This document shows positions 41,796 to 50,935 of a stretch of DNA of 64,000 bases, in pieces. The position numbers and the translations under genes are program-made. The stretch lies in contig RDYN01000018.1 of NCBI GenBank assembly GCA_004293365.1, positions 42,764 to 106,763 of the forward strand. The letters are read 5' to 3'. This DNA is from Oscillatoriales cyanobacterium (GTDB taxonomy: Bacteria; Cyanobacteriota; Cyanobacteriia; Cyanobacteriales; Microcoleaceae). How positions within the stretch are numbered: the first letter of the stretch is position 1; every line of letters begins with the position of its first letter. Under the pieces are notes generated by a model, which had not been told where the DNA came from, did not search any database, and saw nothing but the letters and a program-made list of their open reading frames with translations.

Positions 41796-44507
41796 GTGGC
41801 AACCCCCATAACTTTTCAACCTCAAACAATCACCATTGACGCCAGTGCGCCAACAACAACGGCTGTACCGCGACAGGGATTAAAACTGGGAATAAACCTG
41901 GGTTCCTCAACGGGAGGAAAACTGTCCGCCCCCATTCGCCCGCCAGCTTACACCCCCCAGGTGCAGGTAGTTAAAAATGTTCCGGTAAACCTCAAAAGCG
42001 CGGCTCCAGTTGTTGCTCAAAAAGCTGCCGTTGGCATAGGAATCAAAGGACTTGGCGTGGGTCTGGGCGTCGCCGGGGCAGTTGTCCAGGATCTAGTTTT
42101 CCCGGAACCAGCAGGGTTCGGCTCTGATATGGTTGGCGGGCGACCGATCCAGCAAGTGCGATCGCAAATTTCAGATCCGAGAGATAGTGGGGCATTCCGC
42201 CCAGCGACAGCCCAATCGCCACAGCGGCAACCACAAAGACAAGTACAATCGCCAGTCGGCCGCCCCGATCCATTTGCGCCGATTTTTGAATTTGAGCCGA
42301 TAGCACAACCACAACAAGCGCCAACGCAACCAGCCTCGCGCCCACAAATCAAAACGCCACAGGTAGCGGAAAAGCCCAGACCGGCATTGGACATAAATTT
42401 AAACCCTGGAACTGGAACAATAACCCTCGCTCCGGTAAGCCCCAAAGGTAAGCCTTTGACCACTCCTTCCTTACTTGATGAAGTGACCCAAGGCGGAGTT
42501 AATTTGTTGACTCCGATAGTTGATTTTTTGAAAAAACTCGACTTAGACATTCAGCAGTTAAAACAAGGATTTCAATTAGATTTTTCGCCTTTACTTCAAG
42601 GGATTTCCGATTTAATAAATCCCCTTTTTGAAATGATTGCAGCAATTCCGCAGACGTTTGATGCTGAAATCGTGCGACCGATAATGGAGGGAATTGTTGA
42701 ACTTTTGACTCCGATCGCAAATCTAACTGCGACTGGCGTAGAAATCGCAGCAAAAAACCCACGGACTACCAGCGAAACAGTTGCCGAGATGGTTGCGCCG
42801 ATAGCTGTAGGCATAGCGCTGATTGGAGTCGCTTTAGACGGGTTGGGAAAAGCCATCAGTGGCATTTCCTTGAAATCGGTAACCCAAATCCCTCAGGGCA
42901 TGGGCGTGGCGGCACAAATTCCAATAGGCATGAACGTGGCTGCACAAATCCCTCTGGGAATGGCTACCGCCGCACAAATTCCAATAGGCATGAACGTGGC
43001 TGCACAAATCCCTCTGGGAATGGCTACCGCCGCACAAATTCCAATAGGCATGAACGTGGCGGCTCAAATACCGCTGACTATGACAGCAGTAGCGGAGTTA
43101 CCACAAACTCTCACAGCAACTGCGGATTTAACAGAAGTAGATGTGGCGCTAGCTGCTTTGCAAAAAACGCTTCAGAAGACTCAAGAAGGCTTAGACAAAT
43201 GTTGCAAAGACATCTCAGACAAACTGAAGCGTAAAAAGCGCGAAGATGACGATAGATTCCCAGAATTCAAGAACAATGGATTTATTGAATGCGATGGCGC
43301 TACCATTCCCTACGATTACGCCGGCGAGGGGTTAAAAGGGCTAAACAAGCAACTAGACGTAATCCTGGGCATGAATAAAATGCTCATCAAAAAAGTATGC
43401 GACATTGATGCGCCGACATTTACCTTCCCTGATATTTTCGGGGGCGGGACTTACGTGTGTGACGAGACTTTCGGCACTTACAATTATTCTGGCGTCGGAT
43501 TACTAGGGCTCCAAAGCCAGATTGACAGAGTGCTGGATTTCAACAAAAAGATATTAAATCAAGTTTGCGACATCGAAATAGAATTCCCGCTAATCCAGGG
43601 CGGGGGGACTTATGTGTGTGACGAAACCTTCGGCACTTACAATTACTCTGGCGTCGGATTACTGGGGCTGCAAAGTCAAATCGACAGGGTATTAGATTTT
43701 AATAAAAAAATCTTGGATGAGGTTTGCGATATTGATGTACCTGCATTCACCTTCCCCGATATTTTTGGAGGTGGGACTTACGCCTGTGGTAGCAGCGTAT
43801 TTGACGGCAGCTATTCTGGAGTCGGCTTCCTCGGGTTGAGCAGTCAGATAGACAAGCTGGCTGCAATCAGTACGAAAATCCTCGGCGAAGTGTGCGAATC
43901 TGACGCGAAGATTTCCGGGGATATTAACTTTCTGGATTGCGAAGGTGGCACTCAAGTTTTGCTTTATAACGGCGATGGGATGGCCGGCTTGTCGAGCCAA
44001 ATTTCAGCGTTTACCGAGCTACAAAAATTGACTTACGCCAAAGCTTGCGAGACTCCTACTTGCTACCCGGTGCAACCGGGCGAAGAATTTGCAGAGTTTG
44101 ATGTGCCTAAGCAATTGGTATTGACCTGGGGTGAAAATTATCCCAAGCAAACGGGGAGCTTGTGGCACACTCAAATCCCGAATCCCCGCGAGGATTTGGA
44201 GTGGTGTCGTGACTTTGACAACTTGATTTATATCAAGGGGAATATCTACGGCCGCTTGCTTTGGGGCGCTTCCAAAATCAAATCCGGTGTGCGTGCCGAG
44301 ACAGCGGAAGAGGCGGAAAGGATTCTAGATTTGATAGATGGTTTGTCTGTTTCCGAAGGTAAGCTGCGGATAACAATAGGCGGCGCGGTCAAACTAAATC
44401 CGGCAGTCCGATCGGTGCGCTGTGTTCGCGCTGCGATCGCACAACTCGGCGCGAATGGGGTTGCTGAGACGGTAAAATGCTTCGTTCCGCCGATCGGAGG
44501 TTGCTGA
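41796..44507 (+). CDS. 903-residue repeat protein, candidate large virion protein
   Basis: Largest protein of the right arm. Residues 1-210 are Pro/Gln-rich; 240-350 are helical and hydrophobic (VAEMVAPIAVGIALIGVALDGL could be a membrane segment); 365-430 hold tandem units AAQIPIGMNVAAQIPLGMAT, encoded by about 60-bp DNA repeats (42,909-43,070); 440-720 hold four related segments GGGTYVCDETFGTYNYSGVG ... LGLQSQIDRVLDFNKKIL with paired cysteines; 740-903 are a distinct C-terminal domain. GTG start after GGAGGATAGGAA. Might be an entry or tape-measure-like protein. Confidence 0.7.
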   Translation: MATPITFQPQTITIDASAPTTTAVPRQGLKLGINLGSSTGGKLSAPIRPPAYTPQVQVVKNVPVNLKSAAPVVAQKAAVGIGIKGLGVGLGVAGAVVQDLVFPEPAGFGSDMVGGRPIQQVRSQISDPRDSGAFRPATAQSPQRQPQRQVQSPVGRPDPFAPIFEFEPIAQPQQAPTQPASRPQIKTPQVAEKPRPALDINLNPGTGTITLAPVSPKGKPLTTPSLLDEVTQGGVNLLTPIVDFLKKLDLDIQQLKQGFQLDFSPLLQGISDLINPLFEMIAAIPQTFDAEIVRPIMEGIVELLTPIANLTATGVEIAAKNPRTTSETVAEMVAPIAVGIALIGVALDGLGKAISGISLKSVTQIPQGMGVAAQIPIGMNVAAQIPLGMATAAQIPIGMNVAAQIPLGMATAAQIPIGMNVAAQIPLTMTAVAELPQTLTATADLTEVDVALAALQKTLQKTQEGLDKCCKDISDKLKRKKREDDDRFPEFKNNGFIECDGATIPYDYAGEGLKGLNKQLDVILGMNKMLIKKVCDIDAPTFTFPDIFGGGTYVCDETFGTYNYSGVGLLGLQSQIDRVLDFNKKILNQVCDIEIEFPLIQGGGTYVCDETFGTYNYSGVGLLGLQSQIDRVLDFNKKILDEVCDIDVPAFTFPDIFGGGTYACGSSVFDGSYSGVGFLGLSSQIDKLAAISTKILGEVCESDAKISGDINFLDCEGGTQVLLYNGDGMAGLSSQISAFTELQKLTYAKACETPTCYPVQPGEEFAEFDVPKQLVLTWGENYPKQTGSLWHTQIPNPREDLEWCRDFDNLIYIKGNIYGRLLWGASKIKSGVRAETAEEAERILDLIDGLSVSEGKLRITIGGAVKLNPAVRSVRCVRAAIAQLGANGVAETVKCFVPPIGGC

Positions 44508-44521
44508 TAAAACGCAGAAAA

Positions 44522-44547
44522 AGTGTCCCAAAAATGGGACGTTTTTT
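44522..44547 (+). terminator. terminator of the virion-like operon
   Basis: GTCCCA-AAAA-TGGGAC stem at 44,525-44,540 followed by GTTTTTT, 15 bases after the last stop. Same core (TGTCCCA/TGGGACA) as hairpins at 52,205 and 52,404. Confidence 0.8.
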
Positions 44548-44628
44548 AAGCTACGACCACCCAGCAACAAAGTTTCAATTTGTTTTACCCATTATTCCTC
44601 TTCTGGCTTGTTGTTTAAACATTCTAGA

Positions 44629-44883
44629 TCATTTTTTGCAGTCATCAGGATGTATCCCTTCACTTTTCATAAACGCTTTAAGGTCACGGTATGCGTCAAG
44701 CAAGGCAATGTAATTATTCCAGTGATCGGAAGTGTAAAATTCGGTAGAAGTAGACCTTAAAAAATTTTCGTCACGAGGAATATCGTCTAAACACTCTCTA
44801 GTGTGTCCCCAGTCACCTTCGAAAACGGACTCAAACCTGTTTACGAATTCTTGGACTTTAGGTAGTAATAGGTCATCAGGCAT
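44629..44883 (-). CDS. small unknown acidic protein
   Basis: 84 residues: MPDDLLLPKVQEFVNRFESV and, later, YTSDHWNNYIALLDAYRDLKAF. Helical, acidic, no family recognised. It lies alone between two hairpins in the convergent region. Confidence 0.55.
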   Translation of the reverse strand: MPDDLLLPKVQEFVNRFESVFEGDWGHTRECLDDIPRDENFLRSTSTEFYTSDHWNNYIALLDAYRDLKAFMKSEGIHPDDCKK

Positions 44884-44952
44884 AAGTTTTTGAACTCCAA
44901 CTGACTAACATGGGAATTTTTCATTCCTCTTTTGTACGGTAAAACTCTGCCG

Positions 44953-44978
44953 AAAGTGTCCGAAATTTCGGACACTTT
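44953..44978. terminator. 26-bp perfect palindrome
   Basis: AAAGTGTCCGAAA followed directly by its complement TTTCGGACACTTT, no loop. It lies upstream of the 84-residue gene and downstream (on minus) of the Rep gene, so it could be a bidirectional terminator or an operator. Confidence 0.7.
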
Positions 44979-45154
44979 TCAGCTTTGGAAGTTTTTGCGT
45001 TTCCTCCTTCCGGTTTTTTTTGGAAAAACTTAGCTGGGCGCTGGCATTGCGGTTTAGGTTTTAACTCTTCTAAAACTCTTAAAATCAAGAATCTAATAAG
45101 TAAAACTTATTGTCTAAAACGCCCTGAAAAAATTTTTCAACCTATAATTTTCAC

Positions 45155-46618
45155 TTATCTATTTTTTGCCTGGATTCGGCCCCTTCGCCGACGGCATGAG
45201 ACTAGCCGATGCTCCAGTAAATAGATATTGGTATGAGGCTTCCACCAGTGCTCGTGCAAGAATAGCAAGCCATCCTCGGCACCTAAATCGGCGGGCATTC
45301 CCTTCAATTGTGGCAATTTTTCTAGTAACTGCTTCTTGATTATTGGGGGGACTCCCGATCGCTTTTGCTGAACTGGTGTCGGCTCCATGCGGTAGGAGTT
45401 ACAAAGGTGGCGGCTAACAGTTGATTCAGACAACCCCCGATTGTTAGCGATCTCCTCTTGCTTCCCACCGTAGAATTCAAAATCCGAATCACAGTACAGA
45501 AAACGGGAACCCCGTACCAGTACCCGCGCCGGTATTTCGCAGGTGTGAAGGGTTCCCGGCTGCACTATGCGGCTCGGAATTTTTTCAGGGTCTTTGCCTT
45601 GAGCTTTGAGTGTTTCGATTTCCTCCTGGCGTTTGCAGTAAAGTGAAAGCTTTTGCTGATGTTGAGCTTCGATTTCTGTGGCGAGTATGTGGAGCGAGCT
45701 CAAATCATCTATCTCAATGGCTGCGATCGGCCCTATTTTTTCTAGACCGGCGATCGCGACAACTTTTTCAAAACTTGTGTAATAGATTTTTATTTGCTTA
45801 CCGTCTTTTTTGAACTCTCGGATAAGTCCTGATTTTTTGGCTTCGCGAAGTAATTCGTACACCCGACGTTTGCAAAGATTGAGGATGCGACTTGCTCCCA
45901 GCAGCGTAAAAGTTCCTATCCCGCAACCGGTTGGTTTTCCACCGGGATTCCAACGGGATAGATCGAATCGACGCGCCAGCAGCCAGATTCTTATCTGACT
46001 ACCAAAGTGCGCGTACAATCTGGCGGGAAATCTCACCAAATCTGGCTCCTCATCGCCGACATACTCGCTATGCCAGTTTTCGCAGAGTTCAATTAGCCAT
46101 TCTGGTGCCGGCAAGGGCGGATTTTGCAGCGGGCTGTTGATCCACTCATAGGGTTTGCCGATGCCGGGGTGGATGCTTGGCGGCAACACGCTTTGATGGT
46201 TGAGCCATCGGAATTCCAGGCACTCCTCTTTGCCGTCGTCACCTGATATTCCGGTGCCGATTCTGCGGGTGCGGAGGCGATGCCATTCCGACTCTGGTAC
46301 CGAAAATAAGCACTGTTTTCTGCCAGCTCGGCCACTTGTCCAGGCAGTTGTTCTAGAGAAAATTGCGGTACTATTTTCGCCGGCTAATTTGACTAGAAGT
46401 TTGGCGGCTGATTCGCCATCAATGTCTACGGCCAGCAATCCGTTTCCCAGCTTCAGTCCAAGACCGGTTGCCTTGCCGCTTTCTAGTTCAGTGAGAATTT
46501 CTAGGCGATCGTACTGCCTAGAATTCCATTTTTTCTGATACGCCCGCTTGCCTTTGACTGGTACTAGCGGCCAATCCTCGGGAATTTCTAGTAGGGTCGG
46601 TAGTGAGGTGGCTTGCAT
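45155..46618 (-). CDS. PrimPol-type primase/replication protein
   Basis: 487 residues. Residues 15-190 match the bifunctional primase-polymerase N-terminal domain: EDWPLVPVKGKRAYQKKW, LAVDIDGESAAKLL (catalytic D-x-D), and FRWLNHQSVLPPSIHPGIGKPYEWI, the His-containing strand pair of this family in plasmid Rep and phage proteins. Residues 215-285 and 395-450 carry winged-helix-like segments (RILNLCKRRVYELLREAKKSGLI; RGLSESTVSRHLCNSYRM). It probably initiates element replication. No helicase domain follows, so a host helicase would be needed. Confidence 0.8.
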   Translation of the reverse strand: MQATSLPTLLEIPEDWPLVPVKGKRAYQKKWNSRQYDRLEILTELESGKATGLGLKLGNGLLAVDIDGESAAKLLVKLAGENSTAIFSRTTAWTSGRAGRKQCLFSVPESEWHRLRTRRIGTGISGDDGKEECLEFRWLNHQSVLPPSIHPGIGKPYEWINSPLQNPPLPAPEWLIELCENWHSEYVGDEEPDLVRFPARLYAHFGSQIRIWLLARRFDLSRWNPGGKPTGCGIGTFTLLGASRILNLCKRRVYELLREAKKSGLIREFKKDGKQIKIYYTSFEKVVAIAGLEKIGPIAAIEIDDLSSLHILATEIEAQHQQKLSLYCKRQEEIETLKAQGKDPEKIPSRIVQPGTLHTCEIPARVLVRGSRFLYCDSDFEFYGGKQEEIANNRGLSESTVSRHLCNSYRMEPTPVQQKRSGVPPIIKKQLLEKLPQLKGMPADLGAEDGLLFLHEHWWKPHTNIYLLEHRLVSCRRRRGRIQAKNR

Positions 46619-46621
46619 TTG

Positions 46622-49348
46622 TTAATCCACCATTTGCTGCGGCACTATATCTCTGAAAGGCGTTAGTTCCGTTTTTCCGCTTTCCCATTTGACCTCTAGT
46701 GCCAGCCTTTCGGTTTTTGCGTGCATCGCTATCACCTTCCCCCGCCGGGGCGAAAGTTTGTCTACAACGTACTGACCGACTCTTAAGTTGGAAAACTTCT
46801 GTAACTGTTCAAGGCTGGCGCTGCGAGCTTCTAGTTTTTGAGTGAATATATTTTTGTTGTGTTCTTCTGCCACTGCTAATTCTTCTTCTGCATGAGCCTT
46901 CCAGGCAAGAAGGTTCTCGCGCAAGAGATTTATGTCTTTTTGAATGCTGAAGCCTGGAACGCTGCTTGGAAGCGAAATTACTGGCGAAATATTCAATGAG
47001 GAAGCATTGCTTGATTCGGCGTATTTTTTGTCACTCCATTTCACCCAAATTTGTGGTAGCCCGCCTGGTGAAAAGTCAAGCTTGGTGACTATACCGTGAA
47101 CTCCTTCGTATATTTTTTTTTCGACGGTTTGACCGATCTCTATTTTTTCAAAAGTGTCGAGTTCTAGTAATCTGTTGCGTGAGTCATTTATTTGTTTGTT
47201 GAGCGCATTTTTTACTCGCTGCTGTGTGGCACTGGCTAGTTTCTTGTTGTCACGTGCGATCTCTTCGTTTGCCTTTTTACGCTGCTGGGCTATTTCTGTC
47301 TTTAGTTCTGTGTCTACAGTTGCGCCTGCATTGTCTATGCCTAGGGCTTCCGCGGTGTCTACGGTTGCGTCTACATTGTCTACATCTAGGGCTTCCGTGG
47401 TGTCTACTTCTACTGAGAATTTTGCATTTTGTTCAAGAGTTTTAGGTACTAATTCGGTTGTATCTTTTGTTAAAAGCTCCCAAATCATTGGCTGATCTAC
47501 TACTACTCTTAGATTGCTTTCGTGTATCCATTCTGTAAAACCGCTAGGTTTCAAGCAGTTGACTTTTTCTCCCTCAATTTCTATGATTTGGTATGGCTCG
47601 CCATTTCTGTACTCGTCTTCAAACCTCCGCACCAATAACCCTATCTGACCTTCTGTTTTGTCTGGGAGCGTGGGCTCTGAGATGTTGGTGGTGTTAATAG
47701 GTAAGAGCTTGGTAGTTGTTTCTCGCAAAGCTGCTGCATTTACCATTGCCCGGATTGCTAATTCTGCCTCTGCCAATTGCTCCCGTAACCGCTGGTTTTC
47801 CTCTGTTAATGCGGCTGTATTATTGCTGACAGGTGTGGACAGAAACTCGAAGTGCAGCACCCAGACTAACTTGTCTTGCCCCTCGAAATATGTGTCAATA
47901 AATTCTTGCGCTGTCGCAACCATGCCACCTTCTTCTTGCAGGTCGATGGGTGACATTTCTGACAGATACTGTTGGTATGGCCGTCGAGTAAGCTTGATGA
48001 ATCCTAGTTCGTGTCCGCCGCGGTGGCGACCTTTGTTTAGTGCTGGGATGGCAATATTTTCGTCGAAGTATCGAATGAAGTTTTTGGCGTAATCATCTTG
48101 CCACGCACGCCGAGTCTGCGTTTTTTTGCCAGAAGTTAGCTCGTCAATTGTACGGCTAAAACTTATTCCCATAGCTTTGGGCTTGGAGTGCGGAAACAAT
48201 TGATTCAAGCTGGCAATCAAATCAGCAGCAAATTCCTTGCCCTCATTCTCTGGGAGTTCGATCGCCTGCGCGAGTGCTAGTGTCTTCAATCTTGCTGGAG
48301 TTACAAGAGCTTCGAGTAGGTCACCTGCGAATTTATCTTCCCAGTTTTTGATGAATTCAATGGGGTCTTTCTCATGGGAGTGAGGTTTCAGGGCTAAACC
48401 CTGCGGCCACTTGTCGCTATATATCGTGTCTTCCTGTGGAAAATAATAATATGTGTTTTTCCCGGTATTCCAAACTAATTCCGAATCCCAGTTAGTATCT
48501 TTTTGCTCGCCCGGAACCAGCTCCATTTCGGCGTAAGCAATGTAAATCGGGCTGCTGCCCCCATCCACTGTGACAAGCGCTTGGTTGCCTTCTTTATGTT
48601 GGTAGATGGTTCCCTTTTTCCCTTCCAATCCTTGGGCGAAAATTAGCACTCTGTCGCCCTTGCTAGCAGTTATTTCATTTAATGGGCGGGCGGGTTTTTC
48701 CGCGTCAGTCAATATCCTTAGCTGGCTAGCATTAAGCGAGACGGATTTGACTCCCCCGCTATAAAATTGGACGTGGATGTTGCCTAGCTTATCTACTTTT
48801 GTAATAATTCCTCTGTCTTTTTTGAGGGTTTGTGTTGCTTCAACTGACACGCCTCTGGTAAAGCCCAAGCTCTGAATAGCGCTTCTGAAGTCTTCACTTC
48901 GCTTTCCTGAAATCTCAAATACTGCTATTTCTAAATGCTTCTTTGTAGCCTTTTTCCCCTCTGCCGTGGCCAGTTTCTTTGCATACTCGATCGCCTTGAG
49001 TTTCTCGCTGATGTCGGGGAGATCTTTTAAGGGGCGGAGGCAGGCGCTGGGGATATTCAAAATTATCGGTTCGTCGTATCGTTTGGCAATCTCTTTTTCT
49101 AGTTGCGCCACCACTTTCGCATCTTCAATTAAGCGGTAAGCGTTTGATGCTGATTTGCCAAATTCAGTCTTGCAGTAGCCTTCAAAGGTTCGATATCCGA
49201 GTGCTTTATATGCTTTTCTGTCCCGCGCCTGAATAAGCATTGACCCTAGGCTGTCAAAGTTATCCTTGATAGCTTGGGTGATTGACTCTGCTTCTTTTCG
49301 CCCCATTTCGGTGGTGGGCGTCGGTCGATCGACTACGGCTGTTGTCAT
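46622..49348 (-). CDS. 908-residue multidomain protein (helix-turn-helix, ASCH-like, KOW/SH3-like)
   Basis: Residues 15-85 form a helix-turn-helix-like region (MLIQARDRKAYKALGYRTFE ... KSASNAYRLIEDAKVV), like N-termini of plasmid/phage DUF3102-type proteins. Near 405-500 FSRTIDELTSGKKTQTRRAW and the following strands fit an ASCH/PUA-like domain, usually RNA- or nucleotide-binding. At least four small beta-barrel segments resembling KOW/SH3 recur (GDRVLIFAQGLEGKKGTIY; VGQYVVDKLSPRRGKVIA). GGAGG precedes the ATG. It stands 3 bases before the Rep gene, so a replication or partition role is plausible. Confidence 0.7.
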   Translation of the reverse strand: MTTAVVDRPTPTTEMGRKEAESITQAIKDNFDSLGSMLIQARDRKAYKALGYRTFEGYCKTEFGKSASNAYRLIEDAKVVAQLEKEIAKRYDEPIILNIPSACLRPLKDLPDISEKLKAIEYAKKLATAEGKKATKKHLEIAVFEISGKRSEDFRSAIQSLGFTRGVSVEATQTLKKDRGIITKVDKLGNIHVQFYSGGVKSVSLNASQLRILTDAEKPARPLNEITASKGDRVLIFAQGLEGKKGTIYQHKEGNQALVTVDGGSSPIYIAYAEMELVPGEQKDTNWDSELVWNTGKNTYYYFPQEDTIYSDKWPQGLALKPHSHEKDPIEFIKNWEDKFAGDLLEALVTPARLKTLALAQAIELPENEGKEFAADLIASLNQLFPHSKPKAMGISFSRTIDELTSGKKTQTRRAWQDDYAKNFIRYFDENIAIPALNKGRHRGGHELGFIKLTRRPYQQYLSEMSPIDLQEEGGMVATAQEFIDTYFEGQDKLVWVLHFEFLSTPVSNNTAALTEENQRLREQLAEAELAIRAMVNAAALRETTTKLLPINTTNISEPTLPDKTEGQIGLLVRRFEDEYRNGEPYQIIEIEGEKVNCLKPSGFTEWIHESNLRVVVDQPMIWELLTKDTTELVPKTLEQNAKFSVEVDTTEALDVDNVDATVDTAEALGIDNAGATVDTELKTEIAQQRKKANEEIARDNKKLASATQQRVKNALNKQINDSRNRLLELDTFEKIEIGQTVEKKIYEGVHGIVTKLDFSPGGLPQIWVKWSDKKYAESSNASSLNISPVISLPSSVPGFSIQKDINLLRENLLAWKAHAEEELAVAEEHNKNIFTQKLEARSASLEQLQKFSNLRVGQYVVDKLSPRRGKVIAMHAKTERLALEVKWESGKTELTPFRDIVPQQMVD

Positions 49349-49527
49349 ATCAGTTTTCCTCCCAAGATAGTACGTAAAAATTCAAGAGTTTTTATTACTG
49401 ATTCAACTTCTGAATACGCAGATATACAAGCTTGTCTTTCCTCTTTGCTTAGGTCGTTTAGCGCCGCTTTATTTAGCCGATTTTTAATTGCTTGTAAGTA
49501 ATAGATGTCGAGTTCTAGTTATTCCAT
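49345..49527 (-). pseudogene. small coupled ORF with stop at codon 3
   Basis: ATG-GAA-TAA, then an open 57-codon frame LELDIYYLQAIKNRLNKAAL ... TLEFLRTILGGKLI whose TGA overlaps the ATG of the 908-residue gene (ATGA). The coupling and the well-formed helical peptide argue that this was or is a gene; the TAA at 49,519-49,521 breaks it unless a non-ATG start downstream is used. No family recognised. Confidence 0.5.
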
Positions 49528-49590
49528 TGGGTGATTGAGTGTAAGCGATCGCACCGACTAGAGCGCGATCGCACGCCATGCTGTTCAGCA

Positions 49591-49920
49591 CTACGCTTCA
49601 AGTTCAAAGTCATCTTGCAGAATGTCCCCGGCCAGCTCGGCCAGTGCCGACGGGGAAAGGGCTTCCAATAATTTCATTGCTTCTGCGACAGGTGCTGCAA
49701 ATTCCCCGTGGCGCGGCTTGATTTCTATTAATTGCGCCGAGGTCTTATCGATGCCGTGATAGGCGGCCAAGCCCACTGCCATTTTTTCGTTCCAGGCGAG
49801 CTTCTCCAGTTTGAGAAAAAGTAAGCCGAGAGTGGTTCTATCTCGCACAAGGATTTTGATTAATTCGTCGTTTGCGTCGTAGCCACTCTTGAAAGTATCT
49901 AGGGGGTTGATTTGACTCAT
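49591..49920 (-). CDS. unknown helical protein of the replication operon
   Basis: 109 residues: MSQINPLDTFKSGYDANDEL, then LLFLKLEKLAWNEKMAVGLAAYHG and an acidic helical end (ALAELAGDILQDDFELEA). The start is the ATG overlapping the upstream TGA (ATGA); an in-frame start at 49,986 would lie inside the upstream gene. Unknown function. Confidence 0.65.
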   Translation of the reverse strand: MSQINPLDTFKSGYDANDELIKILVRDRTTLGLLFLKLEKLAWNEKMAVGLAAYHGIDKTSAQLIEIKPRHGEFAAPVAEAMKLLEALSPSALAELAGDILQDDFELEA

Positions 49921-50132
49921 TTGATTTCCCATAAGTCTCCGAAATTTGTTACTTTTCCTGCTGCCTGCAATTCGCGCAGACGGCACATGATTGTTCCTGT
50001 GGAATGGAATCCGGGCATCTTGAGAGAGATTTTGTGGGCTGTTTTAGGGCCGCCTTTGAGGATTTCTAAGATGTCCTTTTTTCTGGCTTCGTTGATTGCT
50101 ATGTGGTTGGCAATGGTTCGGCCTGTGTTCAT
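49917..50132 (-). CDS. small winged-helix DNA-binding protein
   Basis: 71 residues. ARKKDILEILKGGPKTAHKI, then MPGFHSTGTIMCRLRELQAAGKV and FGDLWEI have the spacing of a winged helix (helix 1, helix 2, recognition helix with C-R-L-R-E-L, wing). It probably regulates the leftward replication operon of which it is an early gene. Confidence 0.68.
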   Translation of the reverse strand: MNTGRTIANHIAINEARKKDILEILKGGPKTAHKISLKMPGFHSTGTIMCRLRELQAAGKVTNFGDLWEIK

Positions 50133-50171
50133 GGGTTTACTTGCTTGATGGGGTGAGGGAAGAACGATCGC

Positions 50172-50462
50172 CTAATTTATTAGGTAGAGTTTGAGTCTCC
50201 AGACGATCGCCCGGAGCGTCATGCTTGGCAGGTAAAAAAGGCGCCAAGCCTTAAAAAGCCAGGAGTCAAATACAGGTTCCATGGCGTCCTCGTAATGGTT
50301 TTCTACTAAGTCCAAGTCGCTAACACCTGCCAGATCGGGATGCTCCTGGGTGTAGGCTTTCTTCCAGATGTCAAAGGCCTCCCAAGCGTCAGAGGAGATA
50401 ATGTCCCTGTCATGATTTAGATAGTCCCAAAACCACATTCCGTACCAATTCTGATTAGTCAT
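50172..50462 (-). CDS. small unknown Trp-rich protein
   Basis: 96 residues from MTNQNWYGMWFWDYLNHDRD; an upstream in-frame ATG at 50,501 adds 13 residues. Rich in Trp and acidic residues, ending in a basic helix (TLRAIVWRLKLYLIN). First gene of the leftward block. No family recognised. Confidence 0.55.
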   Translation of the reverse strand: MTNQNWYGMWFWDYLNHDRDIISSDAWEAFDIWKKAYTQEHPDLAGVSDLDLVENHYEDAMEPVFDSWLFKAWRLFYLPSMTLRAIVWRLKLYLIN

Positions 50463-50501
50463 GTTTGTTGCCGTGTATTGATGGGAGAAAGGCGATCGCA
50501 C

Positions 50502-50832
50502 GTCCTACCGCACGATCGCCGGCGAATGATAGGAAGGAAGTTTATAGGCAGTCCAGGTATTAGGTATTAGGTATTAGGTCATAGGCATCACCTCTGCTTT
50601 TGTGGAATCTCTGCGATCGCCCCCACGGTTAGGTGGCGGTTCATAAAATTGTTGGCAGGCTAAAAGCTGCACAAAAATCAGTGCGAGGAAATACCTATTC
50701 ACTGCGGTAGGTGTGGAATGACAGACTTTGGGATATGAAGGGAGCAACTCTTACTTTCGCCACTGCCAGCCGATGCCCTCGGGTCTTATACGGTTAGTCG
50801 CGGCGATCGCTTGAGAGACCTTTATATTTGAG
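50502..50832. other. non-coding stretch before a strong terminator
   Basis: About 330 bases without a protein gene, between the leftward replication operon and the XRE regulator. It holds a short GGTATTA repeat (50,559-50,580), one GCGATCGC and many short complementary segments, and is followed directly by a perfect terminator. A terminator with no upstream gene on its strand suggests a small RNA, perhaps a replication-control antisense RNA; no family recognised. Confidence 0.4.
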
Positions 50833-50876
50833 ACAGGCAGGTCGTAGACGGCAAATCACCGACCTGCCTGTTTTTG
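50833..50876 (+). terminator. strong rho-independent terminator
   Basis: Perfect 12-bp stem ACAGGCAGGTCG/CGACCTGCCTGT (50,833-50,844 and 50,860-50,871) followed by TTTTGTTGT. Confidence 0.9.
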
Positions 50877-50891
50877 TTGTACCTACCTAGC

Positions 50892-50935
50892 TAACGGTTA
50901 AGCCCTTGCGATTTTTCACTTGCGCTTAACCGTTA
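50892..50935. promoter_or_regulatory. 12-bp inverted-repeat operator overlapping a promoter
   Basis: TAACGGTTAAGC (50,892-50,903) and GCTTAACCGTTA (50,924-50,935) are exact complements. A possible -35 TTGCGC (50,920-50,925) and -10 TATACT (50,943-50,948), 17 bases apart, embrace the right arm. The XRE gene starts just beyond. Likely autoregulatory operator. Confidence 0.75.

Noticed and set aside
42834..43067. His/Ser-rich repeat protein on the minus strand
   Set aside because: Antisense reading of the 60-bp repeat inside the 903-residue protein gene.
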